Assembly: GCA_017654935.2 (NCBI GenBank) | Contig: CM065703.1 | Coordinates: forward strand, 32,427,599 to 32,491,598 | DNA length: 64,000 bases | DNA from: Phymorhynchus buccinoides | Taxonomy: Eukaryota > Mollusca > Gastropoda > Neogastropoda > Raphitomidae | Direction: 5' to 3' | Shown here: positions 47,211-62,400 of the stretch, one piece after another | How positions within the stretch are numbered: the stretch's first letter is position 1 | How the letters are laid out: the number at the start of each line of letters is the position of its first letter | Made by a program: the position numbers and the translations under genes | The notes under the pieces: model-generated | Seen by the model: only the letters and a program-made list of their open reading frames with translations | Databases searched by the model: none | Told to the model about the DNA's origin: nothing

Positions 47211-47710
47211 NNNNNNNNNNNNNNNNNNNNNNNNNNNNNNNNNNNNNNNNNNNNNNNNNNNNNNNNNNNNNNNNNNNNNNNNNNNNNNNNNNNNNNNNNN
47301 NNNNNNNNNNNNNNNNNNNNNNNNNNNNNNNNNNNNNNNNNNNNNNNNNNNNNNNNNNNNNNNNNNNNNNNNNNNNNNNNNNNNNNNNNNNNNNNNNNNN
47401 NNNNNNNNNNNNNNNNNNNNNNNNNNNNNNNNNNNNNNNNNNNNNNNNNNNNNNNNNNNNNNNNNNNNNNNNNNNNNNNNNNNNNNNNNNNNNNNNNNNN
47501 NNNNNNNNNNNNNNNNNNNNNNNNNNNNNNNNNNNNNNNNNNNNNNNNNNNNNNNNNNNNNNNNNNNNNNNNNNNNNNNNNNNNNNNNNNNNNNNNNNNN
47601 NNNNNNNNNNNNNNNNNNNNNNNNNNNNNNNNNNNNNNNNNNNNNNNNNNNNNNNNNNNNNNNNNNNNNNNNNNNNNNNNNNNNNNNNNNNNNNNNNNNN
47701 NNNNNNNNNN
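47211..47710. other. assembly gap, exactly 500 N
   Basis: A round-number N run is a scaffolding spacer of arbitrary length, not a measured distance. Open reading frames across it are meaningless. Confidence 0.99.
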
Positions 47711-48609
47711 TCAAAGTTGCTACTTCGTCAAATTTTGGTCATTGTGAGATTGGCAAACTGGCCAATTTTTGAGCGATCACAATTTTAAAATGAAATGAAC
47801 AAATGCCCCCAAATTGCAGATTCTAGTTCTCTACATACAACAGATTGCTCACAAAAAGTACAAGGCTTACTGAATACATACTTTAGGTGTGGTTGGGGCA
47901 TAAAAATGGCATTGTGTCTCAGTTTATGCATAAACGGCAATCACCCGAACTTTAAAATGCCATATCTCAGCAACCAATTAAGATATTCACAAAATTCTTT
48001 TTGCAATTTGCTTCTTTTAAAAATAACTAAATGAAAATTTCAATCACTAATCAATGTTTTTATATTGATTTTGGTTGCTACTAGCTAAGTTAAAAAATAT
48101 TTAAATCTACCCTCCCCCCTCCCCCCACACCCCTTCACTCCCCCTCCCCCAACAAAATTTGATCAATGATACACACCATAAAAGTTCAAACGAACGACAA
48201 CAACTATCACACACCACCACCTTGCGTCAAAATCAAAGGAAAACCAGACAAAATTGAACACCATTAATTTTGTGTTCTCTGCAAACCCTTCACACTTTAG
48301 TTGCACACCATCTTGAATGCGTCTTTTCTCATGTGGAGTCTTTTTGATAGCTTTACCCATGCACATTATATTATCCAACATAAACCCAACAAACAAAACA
48401 AAATGGACAAAGGTTTTCCTTTTTCTTCCACATTCCATGGACAAGATTTTAACATAAACACTTTACTTACAAAACATTCACACTATGAACAAACTATACC
48501 ACAAAACACTGCCAACCCCCCATGCACTGTACAAATGTGGCTTGAAATGGCTTTATAGCTTAAAATACCACTGTAAATAGTGGTGGATCCATAAAGGATG
48601 CCAGTGGTT

Positions 48610-48890
48610 CTCACCATAATGGTGGGAGATAATATCTGATCAAAGAAACCACAAACACCACTAACTGTGTAAAATAAAAGTAAAAGATTGTGCTGGTTTA
48701 CTTTTTGTCCCAATGGGGGACAGACAGTGTATGAGCAAGTACATAGAGAGATCTCTTTCGAATTTATGGAATTCTCGTCAGTATGTATATCTGCTCACAA
48801 ACACTATCTTGTGGATCAATCTTTTACTTTTATTTTACACAGTTAGTGGTGTTTGTGGTTTCTTTGATCAAAACATTCACACGTTACTCA
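48610..48890. repeat. foldback inverted repeat, right-arm copy
   Basis: Mirror of 43499-43735: GATCAAAGAAACCACAAACA at about 48638 and its complement at about 48826-48872. Confidence 0.75.
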
Positions 48891-49200
48891 CACGCCATCA
48901 GCTCGATTTTGCTTTCATCTCAACCTCCGACACTTGCTCATTTTTAGGACTAGGAGGTGTCTTTTTGACGGCTTTGCTGTACGCGTTATTCAGATTACAC
49001 CACACAACAACCAAAAAACGGATTAAGTTCCCCCTTTTCTTCCAAGTTCAATTAACAAGATTTAACATGTAAACAATTTACTTGAAACCTTTCATACATT
49101 ACTCACACTACATTCATTTGCCTCATCTCAACCTGCGACATTTGCTCATCTTTAGGAGGTGTCTTTTTGACGGCTTTGCCGTACATGTTATTCAGAATAC

Positions 49201-49231
<31 letters not shown>

Positions 49232-50002
49232 AACCTGACAAAGTTCCCCCTTTTCTTCCAAGTTCAATGGACAAGATTTTAACATAAACACTTTACTTAC
49301 AACCCCTTCATCACATTACTCACACGCCATCAACTCGACTTTGCCTTCATCTCAACCTCCGACACTTGCTCATCTTTAGGATTAGGAGGTGTCTTTTCGA
49401 CGGCTTTGCCGTACATGTTATTCAGATTACACCCCTTAAAAAAAAACCCACAAAAAACCCTGAACTATGTTCCCCCTTTTCTTCCGAGTTCAATGGACAA
49501 GATTTTAACATGTAAACAATTTACTTGAAACCTTTCATACATTACTCACACACCATCAGCTCGACTCTGCCTTCATCTCAACCTGCGACACTTGCTCATC
49601 TTTAGGAGGTGTCTTTTTGACGGCTTTGCCGTACATGTTATTCAGATTACACCCCTTAAAAAAAAACCCACAAAAAACCCTGGACAATGTTCCCCCTTTT
49701 CTTCCGAGTTCAATGGACAAGATTTTAACATAAACACTTTACTTACAACCCCTTCATCACACATTACTCACACGCCATCAACTCGACTTTGCCTTTATCT
49801 CAACCTCCGACACTTGCTCATCTTTAGGATTAGGAGGTGTCTTTTCGACGGCTTTGCCGTACATGTTATTCAGATTACACCCCTTAAAAAAACACCACAA
49901 AAACCCCCCGAACTATGTTCCCCCTTTTCTTCCGAGTTCAATGGACAAGATTTTAACATAAACACTTTACTTACAAAACATTCACACGTTACTCACACGC
50001 CA
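48891..50002 (-). repeat. exon 7 tail tandem array, right-arm copy, more units
   Basis: GGCTTTGCCGTACATGTTAT or a close variant appears at about 48972, 49172, 49407, 49624 and 49850 before the true exon 7. This gives five copies against three in the left arm. Confidence 0.88.
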
Positions 50003-50254
50003 TCAGCTCGACTTTGCCTTCATCTCAACCTCTGACACTTGCTCATCTTTAGGAGGCGTCTTCTTGACGGCCTTGCCGTACATGTTGTCCAGGATCAAGC
50101 CGACAAAGACCAGGACGGTGCCGACCCACTGGCGGGGGCTCATGGGGTGGCCGAAGTAGGCGATGGAGCACAGGATGGTGAAGAACTTGCGCGTGGTCGT
50201 GAAGATGGAGCAGGTCAGCGGGCCGAACGTCGTCACCGTTTTGAAGATGAACAT
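50003..50254 (-). CDS. SLC35B1: SLC35B1 exon 7, second copy
   Basis: It encodes the same 83 residues as 42556-42807, including [19 protein letters not shown] and the KAKSS end. Confidence 0.93.
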   Translation of the reverse strand: MFIFKTVTTFGPLTCSIFTTTRKFFTILCSIAYFGHPMSPRQWVGTVLVFVGLILDNMYGKAVKKTPPKDEQVSEVEMKAKSS

Positions 50255-53200
50255 CTGCGACAATGAGGAGATAACTCAATTTACAAAAATACAGTGGAAC
50301 CTCCCAATACGACCTCCAATTATAAGACTCCCTCCAACATAAGACCTACTTTCTCTGAGACATTGCCCTTCTTTGTGAGTATTAACATTACCTCCCTTAT
50401 AAGACCCCTCCCTTATAAGACCTCATCTTGGATGATTTTTGAAGGTCTTATAGTTATAAGGGAGATTCCACTGCATATATATTATTACACGTAAAGGGAG
50501 GTATGCAATCAACAAAAGGGAAGTAAACAATCTTCTTCTTCTTGCATATATAGCATCCTCCATCAACAAATTGATGATTTGATCCTGCACAGTTGACTTG
50601 TATGGGATACTTGCTGCCCAGATGCAGACCTGTTTACCCCCTACACAAGTCTTGAGTATTCTGGATAGCTGAAATGAGTAGTTTTGGTGTGAAATGAGTA
50701 GTCCTCTTCATTAAACCATCAAACAATGTTCACTGAAAATGAGTAATTAGAGCATTATTTTCAATTTTGAAGAGTAGTAGAGGTCCAAATTGAGTAGAAT
50801 ACTACTCGAAAAAGAGTAGAGAAACAGGTCTGTATTACATGTAAAGGGAGGTAAACAATCAACAAAAAGGAAGTAAACAATCTTCTTCTTCTTGCATATA
50901 TATAACATCCTAAATCAACAAATTGATGATTTGATCCTGCACAGTTGACTTGTGTGAGATACTTGCTGCCCAGATGATCAGCTTCAATGAGAGATTTGTA
51001 GGGAGAGGGGAGGGCGAGGAGAAGGGGATGGACACAGTTTGATGGAGAGGCCTGGACAAGGGGGAGTTGAGGTAATAGGAAGGCGAGAACAGCGGGAGCT
51101 GCAGGGGGAGGAGGGGGGGGGGGGGGGAGGGGAGCAAGGGTTGAGGTAGGGGATGGGGGTGTAGAGGGGAGGGGCGGGTGGGTGTTCAGATCTGGGATTT
51201 CTTCTTCTTGTTCTGCATTCCCAGGCCATAAGTTCTTGTTGTTGCGTGCTTGTTCGTGCGCGTTTTGTATCATATCATTTTCATGTTCTGTTCCATTCTC
51301 TTATTACTTGTGGCAACCAATATTGTATAATCTACTTGTGTTTGAGCGCCTTGTATAAGCTTTCAGCTTGTTGTGCTTGTTCCAATTTGTTTATGTTGCT
51401 GCTTTACTATGTGTTATTCAATTAAAAAAAAATTGTTTAAACCAAGGCCACAATGGGTATGTGTGTGTCCGTTTTCCAGTTTTCACTGGTGTCCTCGCTG
51501 CATTCAGCCGACACATTCCGATTTCGAAGGAACACCTGGGATTTGAATTCCTCCACCCGAGGCTGATGATACTGCCTCTGGTGGGAAGTGAGTACCACCC
51601 ACTCAATCAAGCACACGCATGCAAATTTCATCTTTCTTCCACGTTCCCAGGACGTGTGGCCATAATGGGTGAGGTATGTACAGGTGTCCACTTGTTAGTT
51701 TTCACTATAGTTTTCATGGCAGCTTGGTCCCTGTATGCGCATAGTTGTCTGTCTGTGGCATTTTCTCGAGAACTACAAGGCGTTCAATGATCAAATTTTG
51801 CATACAAGCAGTTGAAGCAAACTTTCAAGGGGAAAAAAAGAAAGATTTTCATAGCAAAAAGATAAACAATTTTTTTTTATAAATTAGTAGGAAACGAGCA
51901 GATCATGGGGCCGAACGTTGTCACCGTTTTGAAGATAAACATTTGCGACAACGACAAAAAAAGAGACGGTCTGAATAATAAGAAAAGGGAGGCAAACCCT
52001 CACAAAATGTGATAACAAAGAGAGGGTCTGAGTAATAAGAAAAGGGAGGCAAACCCTCACAAAATGTGATAACAAAGAGAGGGTCTGAGTAATAAGAAAA
52101 GGGAGGCAAACCCTCACAAAATGTGATAACAAAGAGAGGGTCTGAGTAATAAGAAAAGGGAGGCAAACCCTCACATGTGATAACATAGAGAGGGGCTGAG
52201 TAATAAGAAAAGGGAGGCAAACCCTCACAAAATGTGATAACAAAGAGAGGGTCTGAGTAATAAGAAAAGGGAGGCAAACCCTCACAAAATGTGATAACAA
52301 AGAGAGGGTCTGAGTAATAAGAAAAGGGAGGCAAACCCTCACAAAATGTGATAACAAAGAGAGGGGCTGAGTAATAAGAAAAGGGAGGCAAACCCTCACA
52401 AAATGTGATAACAAAGAGAGGGTCTGAGTAATAAGACAAGAGGCAAAGCCTGCAAGGCTCACGTCTGATTTTTATTACTATAGCAGGCATGGGAATTCCC
52501 ATGACAATTCCCATGCCTGTATAGAGAGAATACTGTTATGTAGACACTTGTGCATCTGAAAACAGAATTAATTTTTATTTTACTGTGTAAATTAAAATTA
52601 TTTCTATGCACCCCTACCCCTTTCTTTAAAATTTAATTATATGTATGCGCATGTAACAGTGGAGCCCTATTTTTATTTTTGGCAAACAAGTAAAATTGAA
52701 AAGCATATTGACCAAGCTTTCAGAAAAAACATAGTGACCAATCCCCCCCCCGCCGGGGTAAGGGGGGTCTACGGACACCTGTAGTAGGCCTAGTCTTTGC
52801 CTGTGGGTCTAAGCCTCTTACTCTTAGAAAATTAATAATTGAAGTTGCGTGATCTGTTACTGTTTTAAACTGATCGTTCATGCGATGAAAACTTGTTCCA
52901 CATCATCTACATTTCTGTAAGATATTTTATATTAGTCCTAATATTTTATTTTCGTTTCGTTAATTCTCCCCCCCCCCCCCCTCTGCCACAAAGCAAAGGT
53001 CAAGGTCACAGCCAGCAAGCTCATCCATGTTTATCTTCCCCTGTACAGTCTTTGCTCATGGTGATCAATCGTCTAGGCCTAACAAAGGATTCGTACGTCG
53101 AAGGCAGTGAAATCGACGAACCCTGGATTTTCCGTATATTTTTTTTCAAGACTGAAATGAATGTGGGCTAAATGTTAAGTACGTCGTCTTGATTATGAGG

Positions 53201-53906
53201 TAAGGCATGGACTCTAGGCCTAGGCCTTGTTGCCGGAAGTGCAGTAGGCTAAGTTGTGCGCAGAGATGATGGGCAAATGAACACGAACAACCGTTACTCA
53301 AAGGCGCAAATAAAAGCTAAACAACCGGGCCGTCAACGCACACACTCGGTACATCCATTTGTTACAGAAAATATAAGTTGACGACGTTAAAATGTACCTA
53401 TTTGTACACACCTGAAGTCTTGTGTTTCTTTTTAAAGAGCGTTTTTGTATATCTAATGGAGAGTCTTCTTTCCAGTATGTATCTCCTACTCGGTACAACA
53501 CAACAGTTACAACAAATGATTTTCTTTTTTTTGTTCCTTATCGATGTATCTGACTGCTTTGATCGTCATGACTTGAAGGCTCACGTCAAAATCAAGTATC
53601 CTGCTAACTTTAACCCTCTATCATCTTATGTTTTTTTGAGAAAATGACAACGTTAAAGTTTCAGTGGAGAGTGAGAGTCTTCTTTAGTTTGAAGAGTGTG
53701 ACTGAGTCAAGGTTCAAGGTTGCACAACCTTATCTTTATTTTGTTCTTTATCAATCAATGTATCTGACTGCTTTGATCGTCGTGACTTGAAGGCTCACCT
53801 CAAAATCAAGTATCCTGCTAACTTTAACCCTCTAACGCCTTATATGTTTAGAGAAAATGACAACGTTAAGGTTTGAGTTAAGGTTAAAGGTCGGGGCCAC
53901 GGACGC

Positions 53907-53977
<71 letters not shown>

Positions 53978-56376
53978 CCGAACATGTACGATACTATAGA
54001 CTCACTTTGTTTTAAAAAACGACGTGAGCCAAAAAGGGAGGCAAACCCTCACATGTGATAACAAAGAGAGGGGCTGAGTAATAAGAAAAGGGAGGCAAAC
54101 CCTCACAAAATGTGATAACAAAGAGAGGGGCTGAGTAATAAGAAAAGGGAGGCAAACCCTCACAAAATGTGATAACAAAGAGAGGGGCTGAGTAATAAGA
54201 AAAGGGAGGCAAACCCTCACATGTGATAACATAGAGAGGGGCTGAGTAATAAGAAAAGGGAGGCAAACCCTCACAAAATGTGATAACAAAGAGAGGGGCT
54301 GAGTAATAAGAAAAGGGAGGCAAACCCTCACAAAATGTGATAACAAAGAGAGGGTCTGAGTAATAAGAAAAGGGAGGCAAACCCTCACAAAATGTGATAA
54401 CATAGAGAGGGTCTGAGTAATAAGAAAAGGGAGGCAAACCCTCACAAAATGTGATAACAAAGAGAGGGTCTGAGTAATAAGAAAAGGGAGGCAAACCCTC
54501 ACATAATGCGACAAAAAAAAGAGAGGGGTTGAATTGCACAAAAAGGGAGGCAAACCCTCACATGAAACGACAAAGAGAGGGACTGAATTACATGAGAAAA
54601 AAGAGAGGCAAACACTCACATATATATAACATGATTTTTTTCTTTTTCAACATCGGCAGAATCTTCAACTTGAAGGAGGCCGATCAACGGGAAGAAGAAG
54701 ACAAAGAGAGGGGCTGATTTACAGGAAAAGGGAGGCAAATTATCACTGAAACAACAAAGGGAGGCAAGCCCTCACATATGAAACGACAAAGAGAGGGCTG
54801 AATTACAGGAAAAGGGAGGCAAATTATCACATTACTAGCGCAACGCCTAGTACATGGGTGAAAGTGACAGATCTTGAAAATAAGGAAAAGGCGGATTTCC
54901 AGGGGCCTACTTTCTGGGTCCACTGCTGCCTAGGCCCCAGCGGGGTGTAGGGGCAGAGGCCTGCTTGGGGCAAAGCGCCCCAGAAGCTGACAAGAATTTG
55001 CAGATAAATGCCTATTTCATGAGCTCTCCTGAGGTCTTTCATTCAAATTTATTAAATGCTTTGAACTCTAAAATGACATTTAAGTTGAAAGTTCTAGGAG
55101 CAATCACACTTCATGGCCTATGGTCGCTCAAATCAGTCAATTTCTTCTTCTTTTCTTTCTTGAAAATTTGAAAATAAGGATTTCCTTATTTTCTGATTTT
55201 AAAATGAAGGAAATCCTTGCTGAGAAGGAAAACTTTCACCCATGCTAGTACTGGCAATGCACCGTACTGGTAACGCCTAGTAACGGTAACGCCAAGTACT
55301 GGTAACGCTGAGTACAGCAAATTTGAAGCGATTCGATGAAGAAACGGCGGAGTTATAAGGCCCTGTTTCCCGATTCTCTTCAAATTTGGTGCCAGGCTTT
55401 GCCCGGGCCATAGCAAGCCTGACAGCAAATTTGAGGCGATTCGGTTACGAAACGGCGGACTTAATCGTGAAAAGGTGAAGCGGCGTATAGCGCGCGCGTT
55501 TCTGAACCGATTCGCTTCCGGTTTGGTACACGGATAGTCACCGTCCCCAGTCATCTCCCGCCTTGGTTGCCGTTGCCATCGCCCCGTTAGGGCTCACAGC
55601 AAATTTGAAGCGATTCGGTCAAAAAAACGGCGGAGTTATAAGGCCCGTTTTGTGTTTCAGAAACAGACACACACACACACACACACAGACACTTGGCTTT
55701 TTACTATATGATGAAACGACACGAAGAGAGTGGCTGAATTACAAGAAAAGGGAGGCAAATTATCACATTATGAAACGACACGAAGAGAGTGGCTGAATTA
55801 CAAGAAAAGGGAGGCAAATTATCACATTATGAAACAACAAAGAGAGGGGCTGAATTACAGGAAAAGGGAGGCAAACCCTCACATTATGAAACGACAAAGA
55901 CAGGGCTGAATTACAAGAAAAGGGAGGCAAATTATCACATTATGAAACAACAAAGAGAGGGGCTGAATTACAGGAAAAGGGAGGCAAACCCTCACATATG
56001 AAACGACGCGAAGAGAAGGGCTGAATTACAGGAAAAGGGAGGCAAACCCTCACATATGAAACGACACGAAGAGAAAGGCTGAATTACAGGAAAAGGGAGG
56101 CAAACCAACAAGTACATGTACCACAAAATTACACCTACAGAAAATGTGATGCAATAGGGCATGTTCGGAGTGCCGGCGACCTTGAATTTTACTGAGTTGA
56201 ATTAGAAAGGTCAGCGTAACTCGGGCAGAACGACCGCGGGCAAATTAGTAGTCTAGTTACAGAGAACGAACACTCGTGGCAAATGCCCTATTGTTGGCTT
56301 ACATGATTGTGTAAATGAAGTCAGTCTCTGTTCTCATGACAGTTTGGTTCCTAGATGTGTGTGTGTTTGTGTGTGT

Positions 56377-56417
<41 letters not shown>

Positions 56418-59400
56418 GTGTGGTGTGTGTGCGTGTGTCAACTTTAAGGTTGGCATTTACTCATAAAACTACAAGGCTTTCAATGATCAATCTTTGCATG
56501 CATACACAGATGCTTAAATGCAAGCTCTTGACCCTTCTTATAGCAATAGACTTAACATATTAGCTATTTCACTCTCACTACCTCACCCTCTTTCTCTGTT
56601 TCTCTCTCTCTCTCTCACCTGCCCAGCAGCACTGCACACACTGAACAGCAGCATGTTGATCAGAACGTAGGGGTAGCGACCGACAAACGGCAAAACCTCG
56701 AAAATCTCCCCACTGATCACCAAACCTGCAGAAAAAATAATTATTATTTATATATTTCCCGAAGAATATGTTAAAATAACAAACCCAAGAAAAAGCGTGC
56801 ACACACATGCGCGCATGCACACACACACACATGCGCACACACACACACCATTCACTCACCCAGAGCCAGCCAAAGGACGGACCACTTGTTGACGCTGAAC
56901 ATCATACTGGTCGCCCCTGTGCCATGCACCCCCCCCTCATCTTGTCACACACACACACATATGTGTCTGTACTCACGTTCACTTGCACTCTCTCTCACAC
57001 ACACACACATATGCGGCTGTGCTCACATACACTTGCTCTCTCTCTCTCTCACACACACACACACATATGTGGCCGTCACGTACACTTGCGCTCTCTCTCT
57101 CTCTCACACACACTCACACACGTTTTATCAGGTTGGGGCTGTGCCGGTAGGGGTACGTCCCCGGGGGCTGCTACGGTAGCCGGATTGGCCTGACCTGAGA
57201 CATGAAACGCTAGGAAGACTTCTATTTTTAGTTCCTTTGTTTTTGTGTTGATTTTTAGTTTGGTTTATTTTTCTTTCTGCCGCAACCCACAATGCTGTAT
57301 AAGAATCCAGTGGGACAGAGCAGCGTAGCCAGATTCAGATACACACCATTGACTCACCCAGAGCCAGCCAAAGGACGGACCACTTGTTAACGTTGAACAT
57401 CATACTGGTGGCCCCTGTGCCGTGCCCCCCCCCCCCCCCCCCCCCACACCAGGGCTCCCAATCGTCCCGCAAAACAAGGGGTCCCAGGGACTCCTTCACT
57501 TACAGCATAGAGGGTCCTAGAGGCAGGATAGAGGGTTCCAGTAGCATTGCGAATGCTAAACATTTTGTTTCTAGTGCATCCCTGGGAGCCCCTGCACATT
57601 CTTTTAGAGGATCCTTGAGAATGTTAGTGCTTCATAGATCCCCAAAATGGGGGTCCCTGGGAGTCCTGCACACACACACTGTGACACACACCATTCACTC
57701 ACCCATCCCTGGGACCCCCTGCACATTCTTTAAGAGGATCCTTGAGAATGTTAGTGCTTCATAGATCCCCAAAATGGGGGTCCCTGGGAGTCCTGCACAC
57801 ACACACTGTGACACACACCATTCACTCACCCATCCCTGGGACCCCCTGCACATTCTTTTAGAGGGTCCTTGAGAATTTTAGTGCTTCACAGATCCCCAAA
57901 TGGGGGTCCCTGGGAGCCCTGCACACACACACACTGTGACACACACCAGTGACTCACCCAGAGCCAGCCAAAGGACGGACCACTTGTTGACGCTGAACAT
58001 CATACTGGTGGCCCCTGTGCCGTGCTCCCCCCTCATCTTGTCCTGACTGGCCCCCGTCAGCCCGTCCAGCGTCAGAGAGATTAGCTGAAACAACGGCCAG
58101 AAAATGTAGCCTTCTACGGCGGCTGCACTGCACCCTTGATCATGGCTGAGCATAGGCATTCTCCGCTTGGACTGCTAGCTTCAAGGGGCTGTGTGGTGAG
58201 AATAAGGGAGATTACTCACAGGGTGGCAGGGCTCCCAATCGTCCCGCAAAACAAGGGGTCCCAGGGACTCCTTCACTTACAGCATAGAGGGTCCTAGAGG
58301 AGGGATAGAGGGCCCCAGTGGCATTGCGAATGCTAAAAAGATTTTTTCTAGTGCATCCCTGGGACCCCCTGCACATTCTTTTAGAGGGTCCTTTAGAATG
58401 TTAGTGCTTCATGGACTCCCAAATGAGGGTCCCTGGGAGCCCTGGGGTGGGGCTTATGTAGATTAGCTTTTTCTTCTTCGATCGCTCAGACAGTTTCCTG
58501 TCAATTATGAGCGCAGATGCGTCATGCACGCCGTCATGCGCCTAACTAAGAAATAGTTAGGCCCAGCAAGTCCAACTTCGGCTGGAGGAAATGTTTTTGA
58601 AAGCGTTTTGTGGGGGGGGGGAAAAAAGGCAGGAGAATGGACCGGTAAGGCAGAAAGAGAGTAGATGACAGTAAGCAAAGGGAAGAGGCAGAGTCAAATT
58701 GAGTGACGGATTAGAGGAAGTTACAAGCACAGAACTTCCCGAAGGTGGGGGAACTATTTATACAAAAGACCCCCCCGGTATCCCCACGGGGGAATGTAGA
58801 TTAGCTTAGGTCAAGGGATAGACCAACGGACGACGACGACAAAGAAGAGGAAGCGAGGTATGCACAGGACGATTGAGCGGTAAGATGACGTGAGGTTAAC
58901 TCCTGCATGTTATCGGGGGTTAGGGGGGATGGGATAGAAGGAGAAAAACACCACAGCTGCAACCTGATAAACCGGGATGTGGATTTGGATCATCAACAAC
59001 AACGACATACAGTATTCATACGGCGCTGAATCTTGACAGAAATCAAACCGAAGCGCACACACACAGGGCGGAGGAGGAGGAGGGGGAGGGGGGGGGGGGG
59101 GGCATAATGTTCAAGTGCTTTGGCTGTTGGGATGATCCCTGGAGTCCTTAACTCTCAACAGTTTCAAGGTTTTCTTAACTTTTCAAAGCAGTTACCACGT
59201 TACACTATTAAAATGCTTATAAAATGAACAGTAATGCACCAAATATAAAGTGTAATATGTCATTTTGTTCATAATAAAACATATTTTGAAAATATGGCAT
59301 TTGTTTGAATATGTCGAAATTTGTTGCTTTGATGACCTTTGACCTCTGTTTCTAAAAATAGATTTTTTACGCAATAATCAGTATTTTGCACATTCTCACT

Positions 59401-62400
59401 GAACAAAAAATCTAACTTCAGTTCAACAGTTTCAAATTTATTTAACAATATAATCACTTTGCTATATTTTGATACAAATTTGATTGCATTCTGTACAAAA
59501 ATACATGAACAGTGCTCTAAATAAATATACAACCAAAATTCCAGTTTCGTCATCACTTGTCACAATTTTTTTTTTAAAGTGGTTATAAAGTGGATAGTTA
59601 TGGACCAAAATAAATTAATGTAAAGTGTAATATGTCATTCTGTTCAGAATAAACCACATTTTCAAAATATGGCATTTGTTCGAATATTTGTGGAAAATTG
59701 TTGCTTTGATGACCTTTGACTTCTGTTGCTAAAAATAGATTTTTAGCGGTTCACAAATTTTTAATGACCAAGAAACCCAATACATTAAACTCAGATCCAT
59801 AAGTTGGAATTTTAGTTTAAAATATAACCAGTTTTTAATCATTTTAAACAGTTTTTACTGTATTCTGTCCCAAAAAATTTGTTCAAAGCTCTGGACAAAT
59901 ACACAACTGAAATCCAGATTCATCATCACGAATGACGAAAGTCAGCCATAGTACAGCAGGTTTTCTATTTTGCAGAATGAGTAAGATTTAACACAGTAAA
60001 CATTCATGCAATCTTCAAACTATGCAAACATAATGAAATAATCCCAAACTGCACAGTTTTCTGTGTTAATTATAGAATTAATATTGTTACTAAAAATAGA
60101 CCGACGTCTCATACCTGCGCCCCCCCTACCTAACCTTCATGGAAACTGAGAAGACAGTTCCTACCCCTAACAAAACACAGATGAAAGCCACATGTAAGAC
60201 ATTTCACATCAGTTTTTTGTTCTTTGTTAAAATCTAAATAACATTTTTTACAATTGAATCTACCTTCTGTTTGTTTCTGGAATAATAGGATGTTTGGTAA
60301 ATACATACTTTACAGATGCTTCTGGAACTTGTGCATATTCTTCTAGACCTACAAGCTCTCTAATTAATTCCTCAGTAAAATCTAACTGATTATATCTGTT
60401 ATGTCTCTGCAATTCTGGAATGTCTGGGTGGTTTTTTCTAAAATCTTGAAATAAAATAAAAGCATTTACCCTAGCAATATCAATGAAGTGGAAAAAAAGT
60501 GTCTTCCACCATTTATTAGTTTTACGTAATGCATTATATTTGTTAATCAGCTGGTCACTTTTATCCACCCCACCCATATTTTCATTATATGCTTTGACTA
60601 AGTCTGGTTGCCTAACATTAATTTTCCTAAACTGACCTTGAACTTTTGATCTGTGATGAACAAAGCCTGATCTATTAGCTGTATGAATTGACGACAGAAA
60701 GGAAACAGTTTTGTTGTCTCTCCATTGCATAGAAAGTATGTCCCCCTCCCTTACCCACCTTATATCACCCCTGTTTGACTTTTTCTCAAACTCTTTAACA
60801 TTTTTCAGTTGTTCGGGAAAACCTTTTCTGTTAGCTATGATTGTCCCACATGCCCTAATACCCTTTCCAATTAAATCATTCAACAATTGAACACTAGTAT
60901 AAAAATTATCAATAAAGAGATGGTAGCCTTGGTTCATAAGAGAGCGAACTAAATTCATTACAACGTCATATGCTAACCCAAACCCAGATGAAGCTGTATT
61001 TCTTCCTAAATATACATCAAAATTATAAGTGTACCCCGTTTCTGAATCAGCTAAAACCCATAATTTCATCCCCCACTTTGTAGGCTTATCCCTAATATAC
61101 TGTCTAAAGCTATATCTACCCTTATTTCTAACCATACGCTCATCAATACAGATATTTTGAAATGGTTGAAATAATTTTTGACACTTACGCCTAATAAACT
61201 CCATAAAAAACCTAGGTTTTGAAAGTTTATCATCAGGATCTTCAGTACGGTTGTTAGAAACTTTTAGAAAACACATTAGCTGTTTGAACCTCATCCTAGA
61301 CATAAACCTCCTAGCCCACAACCCATTATACAATGATTTAGCACACCAGTACCTATCTATGTTTGGAGCCTGAACAATACTCATATACATCAAAAGACCC
61401 ATAAAACGATAAAATTCATCAGGATATGTATCTGACCAAGAACTAAACATAGATGGTTTACTAGGCCCTACGGTTTCTGCATAACTATTAGTATAACTAC
61501 ATAACTGTCCCACTAATGTGTGTGTGAAAAACAACATAAAAAAATCAATGGGGCGCAGGTATTTGTTGATGTCTGCTCTCGTCTTCACATCCTCGAGGTA
61601 AACTCCAGGGGGGCGGGGGGCCTGAAACAGGGGTAGTGGGTTCGGGGATCCCGGGTCCACCGTATTGTAGCCTTCATTCCTGGAACAAAGAGAAAAACAC
61701 ATTTCTCCCCAATTAACAACAAAGTTAACAAAAATAAACAATTGTCATACATCTAGGACAGAACACACACACACACACACACACACCACACACACGTACT
61801 AATACTAATAATACTGACTTACATTTACTAATACTAATAATACTAGTCACTAAGTCACACACACACAGTCACACACACACACACACACACACACAGGAAT
61901 AACTGACAGTGGGAGTAGGCCTAGGCATTCACACTGTCACAAACAGAGCCTTATATACAAGAAAAACACACACAAACGCAGGAATCCTTGTGTAAAATTA
62001 TCAAAATAATTTGATTTACACAAATAGTGCTACCTCAATTGTTACACAGAGCCTGTTTGTCAGAAAACTTATTTCACAACAGCATTGGCTTCGTAGCAAA
62101 ACACTAGCGAAAACTGGGTCAGCTGAGCAAATCATGAACTTGGAGTACGAAAAGTGCCGAAGCGAAACTTAATATTTAGATGTCAGTAATCATAAAATAA
62201 TCATTATATCACATCAAAAATAACTCTAAAATGGTTCTCTGACATCTTGACAGAAATTTGTCTGCCTCACCGGGCACTTTACGTGAGAAAAGTGCCATGA
62301 AAAAAATGTCAACAAAGCACGCGTCTACTTACGGTTCTTGTCGTCTGCTACAGCTGATCGTTCCGTTTGCTTCATCGGGGTCCATGTCCTCGTCCGAGTC

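Noticed and set aside
47177..47788. Open frames across the N run
   Set aside because: They consist of unknown bases in an assembly gap.
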